DNA from: Rhodoferax sp. UBA4409
GTDB lineage: Bacteria; Pseudomonadota; Gammaproteobacteria; Burkholderiales; Burkholderiaceae_C
Assembly: GCA_002390825.1 (NCBI GenBank)
Contig: DGQR01000190.1
Coordinates: forward strand, 1 to 10,722
DNA: 10,722 nt
Direction: 5' to 3'
Position numbers and translations under genes: made by a program. Of this stretch, positions 6,923-10,722 are shown piece after piece. The notes under the pieces are model-generated. The model searched no databases and was not told the origin of the DNA. It saw only the letters and a program-made list of their open reading frames with translations. The number at the start of each line of letters is the position of its first letter. The stretch's first letter is position 1.

Positions 6923-6936
6923 CTCCCCCCGCTCGT

Positions 6937-7620
6937 ATGCAACGCAAACACATTCTGGTTCTGTTGGCCGTCATCCTCGTCGCGCTGGGCGCGGTGCTGT
7001 TGCTGCCGCACGGCGAGCTGGTGCAAACGCTAGCAGCTGTGCCCATCTTCGGCGCGCTGTCGGCTGTGGTGGTGGACATCCTGCGCGAGCAAGCCAAGCG
7101 CCAGCAGGAGAATCAGCTCGCTGAAACTCAGCAGCGCTTTTCACTGGCGGCAGGATCGCACATGGCGTCTATCGCTTTCGACAAGCATGTGGCCTTTTGC
7201 GAGGAATATGTAGCCGAAGTCTTGTCCGCATTGCGCACCCTGTTCCGCGAAGGCCCCACACAGGAAGCCCTGGACCACTCCGACCGCTTGCTGCAGATCA
7301 AACAGAAATACGTGCTCTGGATCACCCGCGATGTGGAGGCCCGGCTGGAACCCTTTGAGCGGGCCCTGCGCCGCATAGGCGCCAATGACCGCGCCGAGCG
7401 CTTGTTCCCCGAAGGCGAGGGCAGTGTGCAGCGCATGACAGAAACCTACCGCCAGTTCGCCGAAGTGCTGGGCACCGAGCACATGGGCACCGAGTGGGAA
7501 GGCGAACCCATCACCGATGTCGCTGCCGTCAGCCGCGTGGTGGCCCAGCTGCGCGACATCTTGGGCGTGGAAGAGCTGACCCGATTGCGCGCGGCCATCG
7601 TGCGTAACGCGCTGGCTTAG
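6937..7620 (+). CDS. Unrecognised membrane protein with cytoplasmic helical domain
   Basis: A 227-residue protein I cannot assign to a named family. Two hydrophobic segments (about 5-23 and 31-48) are joined by a short PHGE-containing loop. A charged, Gln/Glu-rich helix (49-68) that looks coiled-coil follows, then a soluble, mostly helical domain rich in Arg and Glu. The most distinctive block is SHMASIAFDKHVAFCEEYVAE (74-94), followed by KQKYVLWITRDVEARL (122-137), which looks conserved-hypothetical. With the positive residues after the second helix, the C-terminal domain is probably cytoplasmic (inference). ATG 6937 has no clear Shine-Dalgarno. It is divergent from the barrel protein and could share the palindromic control site. 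GC content and codon use look like the rest of the chromosome. Confidence 0.82.
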   Translation: MQRKHILVLLAVILVALGAVLLLPHGELVQTLAAVPIFGALSAVVVDILREQAKRQQENQLAETQQRFSLAAGSHMASIAFDKHVAFCEEYVAEVLSALRTLFREGPTQEALDHSDRLLQIKQKYVLWITRDVEARLEPFERALRRIGANDRAERLFPEGEGSVQRMTETYRQFAEVLGTEHMGTEWEGEPITDVAAVSRVVAQLRDILGVEELTRLRAAIVRNALA

Positions 7621-7683
7621 GGTGTGAAAGCTGATGTTGCGGTTGGTTAGTTCAAGGGCTGATTGAGGCGAAGTTAGAAGTTA

Positions 7684-7736
7684 TTTCGGCCTCTAGCGCT
7701 CGTGGAATATGCGCGGACAGCTATTGATTTAGGAGC
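7684..7736. repeat. Possible Comamonadaceae-type short intergenic repeat
   Basis: The segment contains CTCTAGCGCT, CGTGGAATATGCGC and CAGCTATTGATTT, closely resembling a short repeated sequence I remember from many Comamonadaceae intergenic regions (AGCGCT, a GTGGAATAAGCGC-like core, AGCTATTGATTT). This is recollection, not a search result. Only this copy is in the window. The AGCGC/GCGC parts could form a small stem. It lies between two convergent genes. Confidence 0.4.
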
Positions 7737-7774
7737 GGATTCGAATAGCTTTACTTTTCACGAAATGTTGACGT

Positions 7775-8239
7775 TCATCGCTTCCAAGAGTTGATTCGCT
7801 CGCGTGTACGCTCAACTTTGCAAGCTTCTGCAACGACCCCAGCGTAGTTCAGACTCATGCCATCCTGCAAAGAAAGAAACCAGCAATGTTTGTCGCGGTA
7901 CTGGCGCCAAGTTGCATTGCTTGCGCGAAAGCTTTTGACGGCTTCTATTCGGTAGCTACCGTGCTCGCCGCCACCGTAGTCGTCTTCAGCAAATTCCTCC
8001 TGAATTTGCTTCTCCTTTAAAGAATATAGTGCCGCGAGTTGCTTTTCTAAAGCGTCCAACTGACGCATGCATTCTTTTGCCGACATGGAGCTTCCGGGGC
8101 AATCCGCTGCATATCCTGAAGTTGCAATTGGTATCAATAGCGCGGCTAATAGGGCGCGAATAGGTATTGGGGATGTTCGCATGAGGGCTAAGGAGAATGG
8201 AAGGCAACACACCGCATAAAGAATATCTCGCACATTCAT
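7775..8239 (-). CDS. Secreted LprI-like (DUF1311-type) protein
   Basis: A 154-residue product as drawn, with a signal peptide. The C-terminal half carries the pattern of the lysozyme-inhibitor LprI/DUF1311 family: W111, YR (114-115), C119, then G, C140, and T145-R-x-R148. The two cysteines would be a periplasmic disulfide pair; two more lie at C47 and C57. Two starts are possible. ATG 8239 has a weak GAGAAG upstream, while ATG 8182 gives a cleaner signal peptide ending near S-G-Y-A-A but has no Shine-Dalgarno. Family members include a mycobacterial lysozyme inhibitor, but most DUF1311 proteins are uncharacterised, so lysozyme inhibition is not claimed. The gene and its flanks have clearly lower GC than neighbours (about half in three 60-base lines counted), suggesting later acquisition or weak selection. 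Confidence 0.72.
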   Translation of the reverse strand: MNVRDILYAVCCLPFSLALMRTSPIPIRALLAALLIPIATSGYAADCPGSSMSAKECMRQLDALEKQLAALYSLKEKQIQEEFAEDDYGGGEHGSYRIEAVKSFRASNATWRQYRDKHCWFLSLQDGMSLNYAGVVAEACKVERTRERINSWKR

Positions 8240-8278
8240 GGTTGCTTCTCGGTTGATTTAGAAGTCGTTGTTTGATTT

Positions 8279-8297
8279 GCGATGTATCACGCATCGC
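8279..8297 (-). other. Small inverted repeat downstream of the cysteine-rich lipoprotein gene
   Basis: GCGATG (8279-8284) and CATCGC (8292-8297) pair around a 7-base loop, 37 bases after the stop of the minus-strand lipoprotein gene. No T-run follows, so a terminator role is only possible. Confidence 0.25.
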
Positions 8298-8334
8298 GTA
8301 GACCGTGTGCAGGGCATTGGCCCAATCTGAGGCC

Positions 8335-8895
8335 TCAAGGCCAGTCGCTCATTGCGCTGCACGCGCCCACATGCACGATGCCGGCGTGGCTGTCGTTGGG
8401 CACAAACACTTGGGTCTGGGCTGTCTTGGGGTAGACGCTGCCATCGGCACACTGCGCGCTTTGGGTGGTGCCTATCACCAGCTGTGTGCCCGGCCGCACC
8501 TGGCAGGACACCACTTTGTTCAAAGCGCTCCACTCCGGGCAGATGGCGTTGTCCGCGCGGTACTGCTCTTTGGTGCCCGAAGGCGGCTGCAGGGACCACC
8601 AGCCGCCCCATTGGGTGTAGGGCTTGTCGGCATCAAACACCCGGTACAGCACTACCGGTTCGGTAACCGCCAGCACCTTGGCTTCGCACACGCCGCCCTT
8701 GTCGCTTGGCAGTCGAGCCATGGCCAGCAAGGCCGGGTTTTCGGAGGCCTGTACGCCCTGTTCAGGGGCCTGCGGGGTGCCTACGCACGCCACGCCGTCC
8801 ACACCCACAGATCCGCCGGGTGCGTTGTTCGGCAGGCCTGCGCAGCCTGTCAACACAGCAGCAATCGTTAAAGCAAACAACGCACTTTTGAGCAT
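8335..8895 (-). CDS. Cysteine-rich lipoprotein of unknown function
   Basis: A 186-residue protein with a lipoprotein signal: hydrophobic residues 5-16 and lipobox L-T-G-C with lipidation Cys18. The mature chain has six further cysteines (C37, C70, C119, C131, C149, C179), enough for three disulfides, which fits an oxidising periplasmic or surface location. Tryptophan- and proline-rich WGGWWSLQPPSG (96-107) is distinctive. I do not recognise a named domain. Residue +2 after the lipid Cys is Ala, so export to the outer membrane by Lol is expected rather than inner-membrane retention. ATG 8895 has GGGGAG about 8 bases upstream. It sits between the LprI-like gene and sdaA, all on one strand, with a 62-base gap to sdaA; whether it is cotranscribed with sdaA is unclear. 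Confidence 0.85.
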   Translation of the reverse strand: MLKSALFALTIAAVLTGCAGLPNNAPGGSVGVDGVACVGTPQAPEQGVQASENPALLAMARLPSDKGGVCEAKVLAVTEPVVLYRVFDADKPYTQWGGWWSLQPPSGTKEQYRADNAICPEWSALNKVVSCQVRPGTQLVIGTTQSAQCADGSVYPKTAQTQVFVPNDSHAGIVHVGACSAMSDWP

Positions 8896-8957
8896 GACCC
8901 GACTCCCCTGAAGTAAACCGGAATTGTGCCTTCGCCAAGGCGTTCAGGCGCTGCGGA

Positions 8958-10346
8958 TCAGCACTCCACAATGTTTACCGCCAGCCCGCCGCGGGCCGTC
9001 TCTTTGTATTTGGTTTTCATGTCCGCGCCGGTTTCGCGCATGGTCTTGATGACCTTGTCCAGGCTCACGAAGTGGCTGCCGTCGCCGCGCAGGGCCATGC
9101 GGGCGGCGTTGATGGCTTTGACCGATGCAATCGCATTGCGCTCGATGCACGGGATCTGCACCAGCCCGCCCACCGGGTCGCAGGTCAGGCCCAGGTGGTG
9201 TTCCATGCCGATTTCGGCGGCGTTCTCCACCTGCTCGGGCGTGCCACCCATCACCGCGCACAGGGCGGCGGCGGCCATGCTGCAGGCTACGCCCACTTCG
9301 CCCTGGCAGCCCACCTCAGCGCCGCTGATGGACGCGTTCTCTTTGTACAGGATGCCGATGGCCGCAGCAGTAAGCAAAAAGTCGATCACACCGGCATCAC
9401 TCGCGCCCGGCACAAAACGGCTGTAGTAGTGCAGCACAGCGGGAATGATGCCGGCCGCCCCGTTGGTGGGTGCGGTCACCACGCGACTGCCGGCGGCGTT
9501 TTCCTCGTTCACGGCCAGCGCATAGAGGTTGACCCAGTCCAGCACCTGCAGCGGATCACGCAAGGCCTCCTCAGGTTTGGATACCAGCGCATCACGCAAG
9601 GCCTTGGCTCGGCGCTTGACCTTGAAGCCGCCCGGCAGCACGCCCTCGGTCGCACAGCCGCGCTTCACGCAGTCTTGCATGACCTGCCAGATGCGCAGCA
9701 GGCCGGCGTCGATGTCGGCATCGCTGCGCCAGTGCTGCTCGTTGCGGCGCATCACCTGGGCAATGCTTAAGTCCTCGCGGCGGGCGACCTGCAGCAGGGC
9801 ATCGCCACTGGTGAAAGGCAGGGGCAGCACCGTCGCATCCGGGGCAATCACCTTTTGGCGACTGCCATCGGCAGCTACTTCGTCACTCACGATAAAGCCG
9901 CCGCCCACCGAGTAGTACACCCGGTTGGCCAGCTCCTGGCCCGCAGCGTCCAGCGCCACCAGCCGCATGCCGTTGGCATGGAAGGGCAGGGGCGCGCGCA
10001 TGAAGAGCAGGTCTTCTTTCTCGTTGAAGGTGATAGCGTGCTGCCCTGCCAGCTGGATGCTCTTGCTGCCGCGGATGGTGGCCAGCGTGGGCGCAATCTG
10101 TTCCACCTCCACCGTGTCGGGCTCCAGTCCGGAGAGGCCCAGCAGCACCGCCACATCGCTGGCGTGGCCCTTGCCGGTGGCGCCCAGCGAGCCATGCAGC
10201 CAACAGCGCACGGTGGCTGTACGCGCCAGCAGCCCCTCATGCTGCAAGCGGCCCACAAACAGGCGGGCCGCCCGCATGGGCCCCACTGTGTGCGAGCTGC
10301 TGGGACCGATGCCGATTTTGAACAGGTCGAAAACAGAGACTGCCAT
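8958..10346 (-). CDS. sdaA: L-serine ammonia-lyase (single-chain, [4Fe-4S])
   Basis: Deaminates L-serine to pyruvate and ammonia in the cytoplasm using an oxygen-labile [4Fe-4S] cluster. The 462-residue product has the single-chain layout: N-terminal domain beginning FKIGIGPSSSHTVGPM (9-24), then the catalytic domain with TAPTNGAAGIIPAVLHYY (291-308). Cluster ligands are visible as C347, C389 and C400, with the same 42- and 11-residue spacings as in the Legionella pneumophila enzyme. The chain ends in C462, matching the C-terminal cysteine that reaches into the active site there. The start at 10346 gives the standard MAVSVFDLFKIG N-terminus, and AGGA lies about 8 bases upstream. It follows a DadA-type gene by 34 bases on the same strand, so the two are probably one operon feeding amino acids into pyruvate and keto acids. 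Confidence 0.97.
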   Translation of the reverse strand: MAVSVFDLFKIGIGPSSSHTVGPMRAARLFVGRLQHEGLLARTATVRCWLHGSLGATGKGHASDVAVLLGLSGLEPDTVEVEQIAPTLATIRGSKSIQLAGQHAITFNEKEDLLFMRAPLPFHANGMRLVALDAAGQELANRVYYSVGGGFIVSDEVAADGSRQKVIAPDATVLPLPFTSGDALLQVARREDLSIAQVMRRNEQHWRSDADIDAGLLRIWQVMQDCVKRGCATEGVLPGGFKVKRRAKALRDALVSKPEEALRDPLQVLDWVNLYALAVNEENAAGSRVVTAPTNGAAGIIPAVLHYYSRFVPGASDAGVIDFLLTAAAIGILYKENASISGAEVGCQGEVGVACSMAAAALCAVMGGTPEQVENAAEIGMEHHLGLTCDPVGGLVQIPCIERNAIASVKAINAARMALRGDGSHFVSLDKVIKTMRETGADMKTKYKETARGGLAVNIVEC

Positions 10347-10380
10347 GGTGGTTTCCTAAAGGCGGTGGAGGATGAAAAGA

Positions 10381-10722
10381 TCAGGCGGGCAGCTGCTGGT
10401 GCACATGCCCGGCCAATTGGTGGGCGGTGATGGCCGAGAGCGTCCAGCCCAGGTGGCCATGGCCGGTGTTGTAGAACACGTTGTTGCGCTTGCCACGGCC
10501 GACGCGCGGCATCATGTTCGGCATCATGGGTCGCAGGCCGGCCCAGGGTTCACAGCGGCGGGTGTTCACACCAGGGAAGAGCTGGTTGACCCAGGCAATC
10601 AGCGGGCGGATGCGGTCGGCGCGGATGTCGTAGTCAATGCCGTTGTACTCGGCAGTGCCCGCCACGCGGAAGCGGTCTGCCCCCAAGCGGCTCGTCACCA
10701 ACTTGGTTTCGTCGTCCAGCAG
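10381..10722 (-). CDS. dadA: DadA-type D-amino-acid dehydrogenase, C-terminal part (runs off the window)
   Basis: The last 113 residues of a FAD-dependent oxidoreductase of the DAO/DadA family; the N-terminal FAD-binding part lies beyond 10722. The fragment shows the family's C-terminal landmarks: RFRVAGTAEYNG, then PWAGLRPMMPNMMPRVG and NTGHGHLGWTLS, which complete the FAD site in DadA. DadA oxidises D-amino acids such as D-alanine to 2-oxo acids and passes electrons to the quinone pool at the inner membrane. PMMPNMMPRVG differs from the more usual PMTPDGxPxIG, so substrate preference may differ and the symbol is a family-level call. The neighbour 34 bases downstream is sdaA, consistent with D- and L-amino-acid catabolism. 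Confidence 0.88.
   Translation of the reverse strand: MLDDETKLVTSRLGADRFRVAGTAEYNGIDYDIRADRIRPLIAWVNQLFPGVNTRRCEPWAGLRPMMPNMMPRVGRGKRNNVFYNTGHGHLGWTLSAITAHQLAGHVHQQLPA

Noticed and set aside
8305..8871. Plus-strand open frame opposite the cysteine-rich lipoprotein gene
   Set aside because: The minus-strand frame has a lipobox and Shine-Dalgarno; the plus frame lacks both.
9072..9770. Plus-strand open frame opposite sdaA
   Set aside because: Antisense to a complete sdaA with all cluster cysteines.
1..10722. CRISPR array, insertion sequence, prophage or defence island
   Set aside because: I saw no regularly spaced repeats, transposase or integrase motifs, terminal inverted repeats, tRNA attachment site, or recognised defence genes.

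Overview
The window looks like chromosomal DNA from a betaproteobacterium, probably Comamonadaceae (Rhodoferax/Curvibacter/Acidovorax-like). The reasons are high GC in most genes, a Burkholderiales-style chorismate synthase, and one intergenic sequence resembling a short repeat I remember from Comamonadaceae genomes. The family assignment is inference. Gene density is high, with no gene-free stretch over about 180 bases. I see no RNA gene, insertion sequence, prophage or CRISPR.

Layout. 1-243 (-): N-terminal part of a small cupin protein, divergent from aroC (363-1457, +), which makes chorismate. aroC ends tail-to-tail with a two-gene minus-strand operon, the two stop codons interlocking in TTAG. 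That operon (4848 down to 1454) encodes a PhnD-like substrate-binding lipoprotein and an 824-residue membrane protein with periplasmic sensor, HAMP, PAS, GGDEF and EAL domains. They are joined by a TGATG stop/start overlap. Next on the minus strand are a ChaA-type cation/proton antiporter (4922-6004) and a small eight-stranded outer-membrane beta-barrel protein (6182-6778), separated by two strong inverted repeats. A divergent intergenic region with a perfect 18-bp palindrome leads to an unrecognised two-helix membrane protein (6937-7620, +). A patch of lower GC (about half in three lines counted) holds the repeat-like sequence and a secreted LprI-like protein (7775-8239, -). Then come a cysteine-rich lipoprotein (8335-8895, -), L-serine ammonia-lyase sdaA (8958-10346, -), and the C-terminal end of a DadA-type D-amino-acid dehydrogenase (10381-10722, -).

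How genes work together. The clearest unit is the lipoprotein plus c-di-GMP enzyme: a periplasmic binding protein with no transporter genes beside it, co-translated with a transmembrane GGDEF-EAL protein. This suggests a periplasmic ligand controlling c-di-GMP and is the best candidate here for an under-described system. The dadA-like gene and sdaA form a probable amino-acid catabolic operon. The remaining genes are ordinary housekeeping, ion transport and envelope genes. No gene stands out as a new molecular machine.
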